This document shows, in pieces, positions 8,600 to 17,403 of a stretch of 64,000 nucleotides of DNA. Under the pieces are notes generated by a model that saw only the letters and a program-made list of their open reading frames with translations, was not told where the DNA came from and did no database searches. Both the position numbers and the translations under genes were made by a program. The DNA lies in contig JAVEYY010000021.1 in NCBI GenBank assembly GCA_034003245.1, forward strand, positions 15,678-79,677, written 5' to 3'. How positions within the stretch are numbered: position 1 is the stretch's first letter; each line of letters starts with the position of its first letter. The stretch is from Perlabentimonas sp034003245. Its GTDB lineage: Bacteria > Bacteroidota > Bacteroidia > Bacteroidales > Tenuifilaceae.

Positions 8600-9430
8600 A
8601 TGTCTGAGATAAAAACTGCAGATATAGCCAAACTCCGCAAGCTTACAGGCGCAGGGATGATGGACTGCAAAAAAGCCCTTGAAGAGTCGAACGGCGATAT
8701 CGAAAAAGCGATTGAGCTAATCCGCGAGAGAGGAAAAGCCATTGCTAATAAGCGTGCCGACCGCGAGGCTGGTGAAGGCGCAGCCCTTGCCGCCATAACT
8801 GCCGATGGCAAAAAAGGTGCAATTGTTGTACTAAACTGCGAAACCGATTTTGTGGCTAAGAACCAAGATTTTGTAGGCCTTACAACAAACATTCTGAACG
8901 CTGCTCTAGCAAATCAGCCTGCCGATATAGAGTCGCTTAAGGCGATTAAAATTGATGGTCGTCCCATCGGTGATCTAGTAATGGATCAGTCGGGGATTAC
9001 TGGCGAGAAATTCGAACTCTCCTACTACGAGAAACTCGAAGGCGAAAAAGTGGTTGCTTACATCCATCCCGGAAACAAGCTCGCCACCATCGTTGCATTC
9101 AACAAGGGTGGTTTCGACGATCAAGTTGGTAAAGACGTTGCCATGCAGGTTGCTGCAATGAGCCCTGTAGCGGTAGATGTTGACGATGTTCCTGAGAAAA
9201 TTCGCCAGCAAGAATTTGAAATTGGTCGCGAGCAAGCACGTCTCGAAGGAAAACCCGAGAATATGCTTGATAAGATTGCCCAAGGCAAACTTCAGAAATT
9301 TTACAAGGAGAGCACCCTAATGAACCAAGATTTCATTAAGGACGGCAAGATGAGCGTAAAGGATTACCTCAAGTCCATTGCCTCAGACTTAAAGGTTATC
9401 GGATTTAAGCGCGTTTCGCTTAACGCTTAA
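8600..9430 (+). CDS. tsf: Elongation factor Ts
   Basis: 276 residues. It has the UBA-like N-terminus KLRKLTGAGMMDCKKAL and the EF-Ts signatures NCETDFVAKN (with the TDFV motif) and VAMQVAAMSP. It is the nucleotide exchange factor for EF-Tu in the cytoplasm. A strong terminator follows, so the rpsB-tsf unit ends here and pyrH/frr are separated from it by the CHAT gene. Confidence 0.98.
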   Translation: MSEIKTADIAKLRKLTGAGMMDCKKALEESNGDIEKAIELIRERGKAIANKRADREAGEGAALAAITADGKKGAIVVLNCETDFVAKNQDFVGLTTNILNAALANQPADIESLKAIKIDGRPIGDLVMDQSGITGEKFELSYYEKLEGEKVVAYIHPGNKLATIVAFNKGGFDDQVGKDVAMQVAAMSPVAVDVDDVPEKIRQQEFEIGREQARLEGKPENMLDKIAQGKLQKFYKESTLMNQDFIKDGKMSVKDYLKSIASDLKVIGFKRVSLNA

Positions 9431-9445
9431 TATCAGTATATTACT

Positions 9446-9478
9446 AAAAAAGCTACCATAACTGGTAGCTTTTTTTTT
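9446..9478 (+). terminator. Rho-independent terminator after tsf
   Basis: AGCTACCA / TGGTAGCT stem with a 4-nt loop, preceded by an A run and followed by eight T. Confidence 0.9.
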
Positions 9479-9532
9479 GCTTGTTCTGCCTATATATTAT
9501 ATTTTGCCGCTCATTCACCTAAAACAAATGAG

Positions 9533-12376
9533 ATGATCCTCAAAAGAATAGCTTTTACCATTGCACTGTCCCTTATAGTTGCATCAAGTTTACACTCACA
9601 AAGCAAACCCGATGTTGTATTTGGCGAATACCGCGAAGCCCCAGCCGATACTGTATGGTATGTTCCCTACCGTTTGGTGAACCTGCAGCAGTACCAAAAG
9701 GCTTATGAAGAGTTCAAATCTATTCAAACAAGATACCTAGAGCAATCGAACTTTAAGGACTATCTTTTTGTGGCCAATCAGTACTCCTACTGGATATACA
9801 CCCATCGGCAAAGGGATAAGGCGAGGGAGATTTTGCTCAATGCCCTAGATGTGGCCAAGGAACATCTGGGTGCTAATCACATCGAAATGCTAATTGGCTA
9901 CTATAACCTTGCTATACTTGAGCCCAATGTGACTGATAAGATACCTTGGTACGAGGCTTTTCTCAATAACCACTCAAAAGATGACTACCCACGGTTTGGT
10001 TTTATTATCAATCGCGATATTGGGTCGAGGTACTATTCCTTAGGCCAGTACAAAAAGGCGTGGGAACACTGGGATGCCTGTATCAATGATTTTGACATGC
10101 CCACTTCTTCCATTTCGGATCTTTACGCTGCCATTGGGGGCAATATTGCTGCCCACGATATTGAGATGGCCATTGAATATCTAACCAAATCGATAGAACT
10201 ACTCGACAAGTCAAAAGACGATGTGGGTATGGAGATTATCCTTAGCGATAACATTGGCCGGTTCTACCTTCAGAATGCCGATTACAACAATGCAATTAAG
10301 TTCTGCACTAGGGCTAACGAACTGTTAAAAAGCAACAGGGATCTCAGCGATTTTAATATGCTAAATCGTCACAACCGATACACCACAATAATTGAATCGT
10401 ACATTAGGCTTGGGGATTATGATAATGCCCAAAAATACCTTAAAGAGCTGCATGAAGAACTTTCTGGCTTTGCAAATCCTAAGATTAGCGAGGGGTTAGC
10501 AGTTTATTCCGAGAGCATGCTGTACCGAATGAGCTGCCAATACGATATGGCTAGCAAAAAGCTTGATGAGTTTTATAAAATCTATATCGATATTTACAAA
10601 AGCCCCTTATCGCCTACCCTTGTGAACTACTATCTGGATAAGGCCGATATTTATCACAAAACTCAAAACTACACAAAGGCAATTGCATACTACGAAAATA
10701 CTTTAAAGTCCATAGGATTTAACCATTACCAAAGCATTGAAGACAACTTTAAGCTATTACCGCCCGTAAACTTTCACAACCTTTACATTCCTTACGTTCG
10801 CGATATACTTCTTAGCATGCTGGAATCCTATAGGTTAAAGCTGAACGAGGGGGCTAACGAAGCTGAGCTTCAGCATATGTTGAAGCTTGTTGCGTATACA
10901 AATCTGATAATAAAGTACCACTATAGCGGTATTGCCGACGAACGACTGGCGATGGAGGCCAGTTCAAACCTAAAAAAATCATCATTCTATGGAATCTTTG
11001 CTTCTTGGAAACTAGCACAAACCAACAGTTCGTATATTGATACCGCTTTCGTTTTGTCCGATAGCCCCAGGGCTTTTAACCTCAATTTCCAGCGCAACAT
11101 TGCACAACGCTATGCCTCGGATAGCGCTCAGCTTGAACTTAGGCGAATCTCGGAGCTAACCAATCAGATTGCCAACCTTCAGGCCTCGGGTGACGAAAAT
11201 GACATTCTATTCGATCTGAAAAAGGAACTGTACAGAGTAAAGGTAAATCTGTCGGAGAGGTACAGCGCAACCCTCGAATTTATGGACAATACGGCAAATG
11301 CTCTTGGCACGAAGACATCAATTGAGAAGACAGCAGCAGCAATTCAGTATTTCACCAAAGGTGATTCGATTTTCATTGTGGGGGTAAACCCAAAAAAATC
11401 GGACATTCATCTTGTTACAATTAATGAGTTTAGTAGCCAAGTACAAGGGTTTACTAGAGATATTAAAACAGGCATCAGCCAAAGCCCGTATCAAAGAGAG
11501 TTCTACGAGTTGCTCATAAAGCCCATGGAGCCAATTATTAGGGGAAAGCAAAAATTACACATTTTTGCCGATGAGAGCTTGATGGAAATTCCCTTTGAAC
11601 TCTTCACTAGCCCCGATGGTGAACTTCTTATAAAAAAACATAGCATTGAGTATCTGTACACATCAAAAGGGTTCTCAAATACTGCAAGTCGAAGTAATTG
11701 GAGTTTACTGGCAATTGCCCCAACCTTTGGGGAAACAGAGTTTATTTCCCCCACCATGCTAAGCCATGCAAACATCAACGACAAAGAGGTTTTTAGAAGC
11801 TATAACAACAGGACTATGCTTGTGCCCCTGCCCTACTCGCAGTCGGAGGTTGATGAGATTACAAAACTTTTCGGTTCGAAGAAGATACCCTACGAGCTCG
11901 TTGTTGGGACAGATGCTACCAAGTGTAAGTTTATTGAAAAAATGTCACAACACACCATTTTACACATAGCTAGTCATGGAGTCAGCGGCGACAGACACAA
12001 CAGTGGTTTATTCTTTCAGGCCTCTGACAACTTGGAAAAGGATAGCCACTTCTTGAGGATGGCCGAACTGTTTAACATTAAAACTAAAGCTAACTTGGTT
12101 GTGCTATCGGCATGCAAAACAGGCATTGGCGAAGTTTTAGAAGGCGAAGGCATGATGGCTCTTCCACGAGGTTTTATTTACGCAGGTTCTCAGAACGTAA
12201 TTGCATCGCTCTGGAAGGTGCACGACCAAAAAACTAAAGAGTTTATGATACTATTCTATAACTACCTGTTGAAGGGAAACGATTACACCGAAGCCCTTAG
12301 GCTGGCTAAGTTAGAGTGCATGGCCAAAGGTTTCTTGCCCATTGATTGGGCGGGATTTATTTTAATCAAAGGGTAG
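9533..12376 (+). CDS. Secreted TPR-CHAT domain protein (caspase-like protease family)
   Basis: 947 residues. An N-terminal signal peptide (hydrophobic stretch to about residue 22, cleavage near LHSQ) is followed by tetratricopeptide-type helical repeats at about 40-420, a helical linker at about 420-640 and a C-terminal CHAT domain at about 650-947. The catalytic dyad is visible: His815 in LHIASHG and Cys861 in LSACKTG. The domain also keeps LPRGFIYAGSQNVIASLW. CHAT is a clan CD cysteine protease fold related to caspases. The signal peptide predicts a periplasmic or outer-surface location. The gene sits between tsf and pyrH but is bounded by its own upstream terminator and a separate gap to pyrH. 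Confidence 0.88.
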   Translation: MILKRIAFTIALSLIVASSLHSQSKPDVVFGEYREAPADTVWYVPYRLVNLQQYQKAYEEFKSIQTRYLEQSNFKDYLFVANQYSYWIYTHRQRDKAREILLNALDVAKEHLGANHIEMLIGYYNLAILEPNVTDKIPWYEAFLNNHSKDDYPRFGFIINRDIGSRYYSLGQYKKAWEHWDACINDFDMPTSSISDLYAAIGGNIAAHDIEMAIEYLTKSIELLDKSKDDVGMEIILSDNIGRFYLQNADYNNAIKFCTRANELLKSNRDLSDFNMLNRHNRYTTIIESYIRLGDYDNAQKYLKELHEELSGFANPKISEGLAVYSESMLYRMSCQYDMASKKLDEFYKIYIDIYKSPLSPTLVNYYLDKADIYHKTQNYTKAIAYYENTLKSIGFNHYQSIEDNFKLLPPVNFHNLYIPYVRDILLSMLESYRLKLNEGANEAELQHMLKLVAYTNLIIKYHYSGIADERLAMEASSNLKKSSFYGIFASWKLAQTNSSYIDTAFVLSDSPRAFNLNFQRNIAQRYASDSAQLELRRISELTNQIANLQASGDENDILFDLKKELYRVKVNLSERYSATLEFMDNTANALGTKTSIEKTAAAIQYFTKGDSIFIVGVNPKKSDIHLVTINEFSSQVQGFTRDIKTGISQSPYQREFYELLIKPMEPIIRGKQKLHIFADESLMEIPFELFTSPDGELLIKKHSIEYLYTSKGFSNTASRSNWSLLAIAPTFGETEFISPTMLSHANINDKEVFRSYNNRTMLVPLPYSQSEVDEITKLFGSKKIPYELVVGTDATKCKFIEKMSQHTILHIASHGVSGDRHNSGLFFQASDNLEKDSHFLRMAELFNIKTKANLVVLSACKTGIGEVLEGEGMMALPRGFIYAGSQNVIASLWKVHDQKTKEFMILFYNYLLKGNDYTEALRLAKLECMAKGFLPIDWAGFILIKG

Positions 12377-12430
12377 ATTGAGAATTACAAACAAGTTTTT
12401 TCATTATTTTTACACCACAAAACACTTAAG

Positions 12431-13141
12431 ATGAATAAATACAAACGGGTTCTACTCAAGCTTAGCGGCGAAGCCCTTATGGGTAACGATAGTTACGGCA
12501 TTAATACAGACATTCTGAACTCATATGCACTGCAGGTTAAAGAAATTGTTGACCTAGGCGTTGAAGTTGGAATTGTGATTGGTGGCGGCAATATATTTAG
12601 GGGATTAAGCGGGGTTTCGAAAGGATTCGATAGGGTTAAGGGCGATCAAATGGGTATGCTGGCCACTGTAATCAACAGCCTTGCGCTACAAAGCGCCATT
12701 GAAGGCAATGGTGGAAAAGCGAAGGTATTTACGGCCACAAAGATGGAACCTGTGGGCGAACTTTACACTAAAGCCAAAACCCTTGATGCATTCCAGAACG
12801 GCTATGCTGTGATTATTGCTGGAGGAACTGGCAATCCTTTCTTCACCACCGATACCGCATCGGCCTTAAGAGGGGTTGAAATACAAGCCGAAGCGCTACT
12901 TAAGGGAACCCGCGTTGATGGTGTTTACACTTCCGACCCCGAAAAAGATCCTAACGCCACAAAATATCAAACCTTAACATTCGACGAAGCCTACTCCAAA
13001 AAGCTCAAAATAATGGATCTTACAGCATTTACCATGTGCAGTGAAAACAATCTCCCCATTATTGTATTCGATATGAATACTCCAGGAAATCTAAAAAAAG
13101 TAGTTTTTGGCGAAAATATTGGTACTTTGGTAAAAAAATAA
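12431..13141 (+). CDS. pyrH: UMP kinase
   Basis: 236 residues, typical hexameric bacterial UMP kinase of the amino acid kinase family. It begins YKRVLLKLSGEALMG and has GIVIGGGNIFRG and AGGTGNPFFTTDTA. It phosphorylates UMP to UDP in pyrimidine nucleotide synthesis. It lies 54 bp after the CHAT gene; TATTTTTAC at about 12408 is a near match to a -7 element, so it may have its own promoter. It is followed after 30 bp by frr. Confidence 0.98.
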   Translation: MNKYKRVLLKLSGEALMGNDSYGINTDILNSYALQVKEIVDLGVEVGIVIGGGNIFRGLSGVSKGFDRVKGDQMGMLATVINSLALQSAIEGNGGKAKVFTATKMEPVGELYTKAKTLDAFQNGYAVIIAGGTGNPFFTTDTASALRGVEIQAEALLKGTRVDGVYTSDPEKDPNATKYQTLTFDEAYSKKLKIMDLTAFTMCSENNLPIIVFDMNTPGNLKKVVFGENIGTLVKK

Positions 13142-13171
13142 ATATTTTTATATCCTAAAAAATACAGAACC

Positions 13172-13735
13172 ATGACTGAAGAAGTTGAATTCTGCATAGA
13201 AGAGGCTAAGGAGCGAATGGAAAAAGCCATAGCTCATTTAGATAACGAACTCCGTGTGATAAGGGCAGGTAAGGCAAATCCTGCAATGCTATCGGGCTTA
13301 ATGGTTGATTACTACGGTACATTAACTCCGCTACAACAAGTTTCGAACGTTGGAACACTTGATGCTCGAACTATAACCATTCAGCCTTGGGAAAAATCGA
13401 TGATTAACCCTATCGAAAAGGCAATACTTGCCGCCAACCTGGGCTTTAATCCTCAGAATAACGGGGAGATAATCCGAATTGCGGTTCCACCGCTTACCGA
13501 GGAGCGCCGCAAGTTACTGGTTAAACAGGTAAAAAACGAGGGCGAGAATGCACGTGTTAGCATTCGAAATGCTAGGCGTGATGCAAACGAGAATCTTAAA
13601 AAACTCCAGAAAGATGGTTTGGCCGAAGATTTAGCCAAAAACGCCGAAGCAGAAGTTCAGAAAATGACCGATGCTTATAACAAAAAGGTTGAAGAACAGC
13701 TCGAGAAAAAGGAGCAAGAGATACTAACAGTTTAA
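13172..13735 (+). CDS. frr: Ribosome recycling factor
   Basis: 187 residues, full length. It has the conserved RAGKANPAML, the central PLQQVSNV and the basic VKQVKNEGENARVSIRNARRDAN region. With EF-G it splits post-termination ribosomes. It is the second gene of the pyrH-frr pair and is closed by a terminator. Confidence 0.98.
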   Translation: MTEEVEFCIEEAKERMEKAIAHLDNELRVIRAGKANPAMLSGLMVDYYGTLTPLQQVSNVGTLDARTITIQPWEKSMINPIEKAILAANLGFNPQNNGEIIRIAVPPLTEERRKLLVKQVKNEGENARVSIRNARRDANENLKKLQKDGLAEDLAKNAEAEVQKMTDAYNKKVEEQLEKKEQEILTV

Positions 13736-13761
13736 AAAAAAGCCGCAGATGCGGCTTTTTT
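13734..13761 (+). terminator. Bidirectional terminator between frr and the convergent gene
   Basis: AGCCGC / GCGGCT stem around AGAT, flanked by seven A and six T, so it works on both strands. The minus-strand gene ends at its edge. Confidence 0.9.
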
Positions 13762-14926
13762 AAACTCTTTCCAATTTGAGAAGTCGTGCTGCAAGGTCTA
13801 ATCCCATCTGGAAATTTCCCGGGATTATAAGATGATGATTACCTAAAGGATTATTCATAAAGTAATCGCAAACTTTATCAGAAACTTCAACAGCCAGCTG
13901 AGTTCTACAAGCCATCTTTTGATATGGAACCTCAACCGCTCGACCAACACCAATAAAAATTCGGGTTAGTGTATGATCTAACCTTAAAATGGTTACCTCC
14001 TGCGCCTTTAACACACCCTTAATGGCCAATCCCTTACCTGTTTCGTAATGAGTATCAATCTCAAACTTTTTAAGCAAGTTTGCGGGTATTGTGCAATGCG
14101 AGAATAAAATTTGACCGCCATTCACGCTGGTTGTGTTGGCAATCCAAGGAACAACGCCAAAGAGTTCTTTTGTGAGCATCATGCCGAGCATGCTACACGT
14201 GTCGCCTTCGCAACCAGCAGGAATTCCGTCCATTGAGAGTTTGGATAGAGCCAGACATGCAGTTGTTTTTCGGGATGTAACGAGCGAGAAACACTCTACC
14301 GTAAGAGCTTTCAGCTCGTAATCCTTAATCTGTTTCGAGAGAGCCTCATAAACTTGACCGGAAGCTAGCAGCTCCTGTAGGTGGGCATTACGAAAAAAAG
14401 CTGTAAACTCAGGCGCTACATCTTTAAAGGCATTAATATCAATTTTGCTCCACGGAATATCTATTTGATCGATGCCCATTTTAGTTTTTATTACAAAGGG
14501 GTCGATGTTAGAGTTAACCAGCCAGTCGGAGGGCTCTCCGATTAATCCAAAACGTTGTCCCTTGAGCCTTTGCAGTCCCCTTTTTACAGCATATAGGCTG
14601 CTTATGTACTCTATGGATTTGGGATCAGAAAAATCGACTAAAATGCTTGAGATGTTATTCTGATTCATCCAAGCCTTAACCTCCGTTGCTGCCGCCCACG
14701 AGTTGTCGGCTCCAGTAGCAAGCAGCAGATAAAAGCCATACTCCCGAACCGATTGTAATGCTACACGTTCTGAACCTCCGGTAAGAAAAACAAGGATATC
14801 TGGATCCTTATCCACGTATTCCACCCGCTCGTGATGAAACAACTTTTGGAGTTTCTTCTTTCCTCTGGAGTAAATATTTAACTCAGCGGCTGGGAAGGCC
14901 AGCAATTTTGCCCTCAGCTTATCCAT
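13760..14926 (-). CDS. L-fucose/L-arabinose isomerase-like superfamily protein
   Basis: 388 residues. The second half matches the C-terminal region of fucose isomerase-like proteins (COG2407 type): TVECFSL, GIPAGCEGDTCSMLGMML and a region around SVNGGQILFSHCTIP. The N-terminal half has a Rossmann-like pattern. The members with this profile are sugar isomerases or relatives of unknown substrate. It lies 27 bp downstream of the serine hydrolase gene on the same strand and may be co-transcribed. The activity cannot be inferred safely. Confidence 0.6.
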   Translation of the reverse strand: MDKLRAKLLAFPAAELNIYSRGKKKLQKLFHHERVEYVDKDPDILVFLTGGSERVALQSVREYGFYLLLATGADNSWAAATEVKAWMNQNNISSILVDFSDPKSIEYISSLYAVKRGLQRLKGQRFGLIGEPSDWLVNSNIDPFVIKTKMGIDQIDIPWSKIDINAFKDVAPEFTAFFRNAHLQELLASGQVYEALSKQIKDYELKALTVECFSLVTSRKTTACLALSKLSMDGIPAGCEGDTCSMLGMMLTKELFGVVPWIANTTSVNGGQILFSHCTIPANLLKKFEIDTHYETGKGLAIKGVLKAQEVTILRLDHTLTRIFIGVGRAVEVPYQKMACRTQLAVEVSDKVCDYFMNNPLGNHHLIIPGNFQMGLDLAARLLKLERV

Positions 14927-14953
14927 GGTAAAAAATGTATGATGATGTAAAAC

Positions 14954-16117
14954 CTACTGCAAGGAATTCGAAATATCCATTGCAATGTCGAGATAATCGA
15001 AAATATCGGTTGGCTGGCCGCCAATGCGCACTTCGCTTCGCAGGTGGCCGAGGCGAACTGCAACGATATCCAAATCGGGAATAATAAAAATGTACTGACC
15101 CAATATCCCGCGTGCAAAAATCACCCTGTGATCACGATGTGTTGTAAACCACCACTGATGACCATAGCGCTCAGTTGGAATCCCATTGAGCTCCTTGTCG
15201 GCCAGGTAAAGGGTGGGATGTAATGTTTCGTCGAGATACTTGGTGGAAATCAGCTGCTCGCCATTCCACTGTCCATGGTTAAGGATAAGTCGGCCAATCC
15301 GTGCAAAATCGCGCGCGTTGGAGTTAAAGCAGCAGTATGCTTTTTCAATCCCGCCTTTCTTGTCGAGGCTCCAAAGGGCATCGTGCTCGGCACCAATCTT
15401 ACTCCAAATCTTTTCCGACATGTATTCGCTTACTGTTTTGCCAGTGGCTTGAGCAACAATGAGCGAAAGAATCTGAGTATCACCGCTAAGGTAATTGAAC
15501 TGCCTGCCAGGTTCATTTATAACGGTTTGGTCGAGCACAAGCTCCCGCAGGAATTTGCCATAATAAGCTTGGGTGGTAGTTGAGAAAAGACTGGCGTATG
15601 CCTCGTCCCAGCTAAGACCCGAACTCATGGTTAGCAAATGTCGGATAGTGATTAATGCTTTATTCCCCTCGTTAAATTCGGGGATAAAAGCACTAACTGG
15701 TTGATCGAGACTCTCAATAAATCCATCGTCGATGGCGCAACCAACCAACAGGCCAACAATACTCTTGGCCATTGAAAATGAGTTGGAGTACGAATCGATT
15801 CCATATCCATCCCAGTAAGCCTCAAAAATTAAAGCGGAATCCTTTGCCACAAGGAAGGCAACCGAACGGGTTTTGGCCAGGTTCTCAACCTGCGCGGGGG
15901 TTAGCTGGTACTTATTATACTCATCGGAGATAGCCCAGGGTTGTGCTGACCCCGTTTCAACTACCCTATTCTCGAAAATCTGGTAGTGATGAATTTTGGG
16001 CTTTTGGTACCGAAGCGCTTTTACTATGTAGTGATTATGGGGAATAGATAGAAATACACCCAAAGAAATCAGTACCAAAGCTACAATTGCTAATGTAATT
16101 TTCCTTTTCATAACCAT
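14954..16117 (-). CDS. Class C beta-lactamase-like serine hydrolase
   Basis: 387 residues with one N-terminal membrane anchor or uncleaved signal (residues about 5-22). The nucleophile motif is SMAK (SxxK) in the stretch SFSMAKSIVGLL; the second motif region contains YLSGD, a Y-x-x-G-like element, and the C-terminal part has YGHQWWFT. This places it in the beta-lactamase/transpeptidase-like family. The family includes peptidases, esterases and hydrolases of envelope compounds, so the substrate is open. A second in-frame ATG at 16111 is an equally good start. Confidence 0.85.
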   Translation of the reverse strand: MVMKRKITLAIVALVLISLGVFLSIPHNHYIVKALRYQKPKIHHYQIFENRVVETGSAQPWAISDEYNKYQLTPAQVENLAKTRSVAFLVAKDSALIFEAYWDGYGIDSYSNSFSMAKSIVGLLVGCAIDDGFIESLDQPVSAFIPEFNEGNKALITIRHLLTMSSGLSWDEAYASLFSTTTQAYYGKFLRELVLDQTVINEPGRQFNYLSGDTQILSLIVAQATGKTVSEYMSEKIWSKIGAEHDALWSLDKKGGIEKAYCCFNSNARDFARIGRLILNHGQWNGEQLISTKYLDETLHPTLYLADKELNGIPTERYGHQWWFTTHRDHRVIFARGILGQYIFIIPDLDIVAVRLGHLRSEVRIGGQPTDIFDYLDIAMDISNSLQ

Positions 16118-16154
16118 TGGGTTTATTAACTAGCCTGTAAATGATTGATTTTTG

Positions 16155-17186
16155 CTAATTGTTCTCAAGAAGTTCAAGAAGCTCGTCGAGTTTTGGAGTA
16201 AGAATGATTTCAGTTCTGCGATTTCGCTGCCGCGCCTCTGCTGATCGGTTCATATCAACTGGATGGTACTGGCTCCTCCCCGACGCCGAAACTCTGGCCG
16301 GATCGATCTTGGAGTCCTGTAAAAGGATACGAACAATAGATGTTGCGCGTTTTACGCTAAGATCCCAGTTGTCGAGGAGTTCGCCACGGGGAGGGAATGG
16401 CAGCTCATCGGTATGCCCTTCGACTACAATATTTATATCGGGCGATTTTTCAAGAACTGGCACTAGTTGTCGTAAAGCCCTAGCGCCATTGGCATCAACA
16501 GTATGGCTTCCCGACTTAAACATTAGCTGCTCCTCGAGCGACACATATACCTTTCCATTTTTAAGCTTTACGCTAAGCCCTTTACCCTCGAAACCAAACA
16601 GGGCATCGGCAACGGCTCTGCGGAGAACCATAACTGCAGAGTCCTTGCGAGAGAGTATTTGCTCCATCTCAACTATTTTCGCATTTCGCTCTTCCAAATC
16701 GTTTTTAACCTGATTAAGATAAGTCTGCATCTCCTCAAGGTTTCGTCGGCGTAAATTCAGCTGACGTTCCAACTCCTTAAGAGCATCCTGCTTTACCTGC
16801 AACTCCTCCTGGGTTGCTTGGAGCTGAGCAAGAACACGGCGTGTTTCCTGCTGGCTTCCAGCCATAAAACTTTTCTGGAGCTCCTGCAACTCTTCGTAAC
16901 GGTTAGTTAGACGTTGGTTCTGATCTCTAAGCCTATTCATTTCAATTGAACGCGAGAGGCTATCGGCAGCCAGCTGTTGCACCTCAGCTTTTAAAACCTC
17001 GTACTTGGAGTTTAACTCCTTGTTATTAACCTCTAACGATTCATTCTCAATTGCCAGTTTCTCGCGCTCCTCCTCACATTTTATATTTTTATCCTGCAAC
17101 GCCTGAAATTCCTTTGCAGGCACACATGCGCTTGCAAAAATGATAATAAGCCCAAGTGTTACAACAAGAATTCTATTCGATTTCAT
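16155..17186 (-). CDS. OmpA-family lipoprotein with coiled-coil
   Basis: 343 residues. The N-terminal lipobox FASAC near residue 21 is followed by a long Glu/Lys/Gln-rich coiled coil (about 35-185) and a C-terminal OmpA/MotB-like peptidoglycan-binding domain (about 225-340) with VVEGHTDELP, a region near LSVKRATSIVR, and RNRRTEI. It is predicted to sit in the outer membrane by lipid and to bind peptidoglycan. A CAAATATA at 17227-17234, read as TATATTTG on the minus strand, may be its -7 element. The basic residues and length fit the Pal/OmpA-like lipoproteins of Bacteroidota. Confidence 0.88.
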   Translation of the reverse strand: MKSNRILVVTLGLIIIFASACVPAKEFQALQDKNIKCEEEREKLAIENESLEVNNKELNSKYEVLKAEVQQLAADSLSRSIEMNRLRDQNQRLTNRYEELQELQKSFMAGSQQETRRVLAQLQATQEELQVKQDALKELERQLNLRRRNLEEMQTYLNQVKNDLEERNAKIVEMEQILSRKDSAVMVLRRAVADALFGFEGKGLSVKLKNGKVYVSLEEQLMFKSGSHTVDANGARALRQLVPVLEKSPDINIVVEGHTDELPFPPRGELLDNWDLSVKRATSIVRILLQDSKIDPARVSASGRSQYHPVDMNRSAEARQRNRRTEIILTPKLDELLELLENN

Positions 17187-17366
17187 ATTTGGATGTTTTG
17201 ATTGTACTTGTCGGAATAATCAATTACAAATATAGCAATAATGAGTATTAATACTTTTTTATTAGTGTAGGGTATTGTATTTTTATCAACAGGCAATTGG
17301 CCTTTAATTTATGCGTTCATTTTGCATCAAGGATACTGCCAGCAGGCGCTAACAACCTTTTGTATC

Positions 17367-17385
17367 TAATTTTGTTATACCTTTG
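17367..17385 (+). promoter_or_regulatory. Overlapping -7 elements upstream of dxs
   Basis: Two matches to TAnnTTTG lie in tandem: TAATTTTG at 17367 and TACCTTTG at 17378. The second is 18 bp before the ATG, so the leader would be very short. Confidence 0.45.
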
Positions 17386-17403
17386 TCAAAAAAAAGAATT
17401 TAA

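Noticed and set aside
9533..12376. Type III-E (Craspase) CRISPR component
   Set aside because: The TPR-CHAT protein has a signal peptide and there is no gRAMP or other cas gene in the window.
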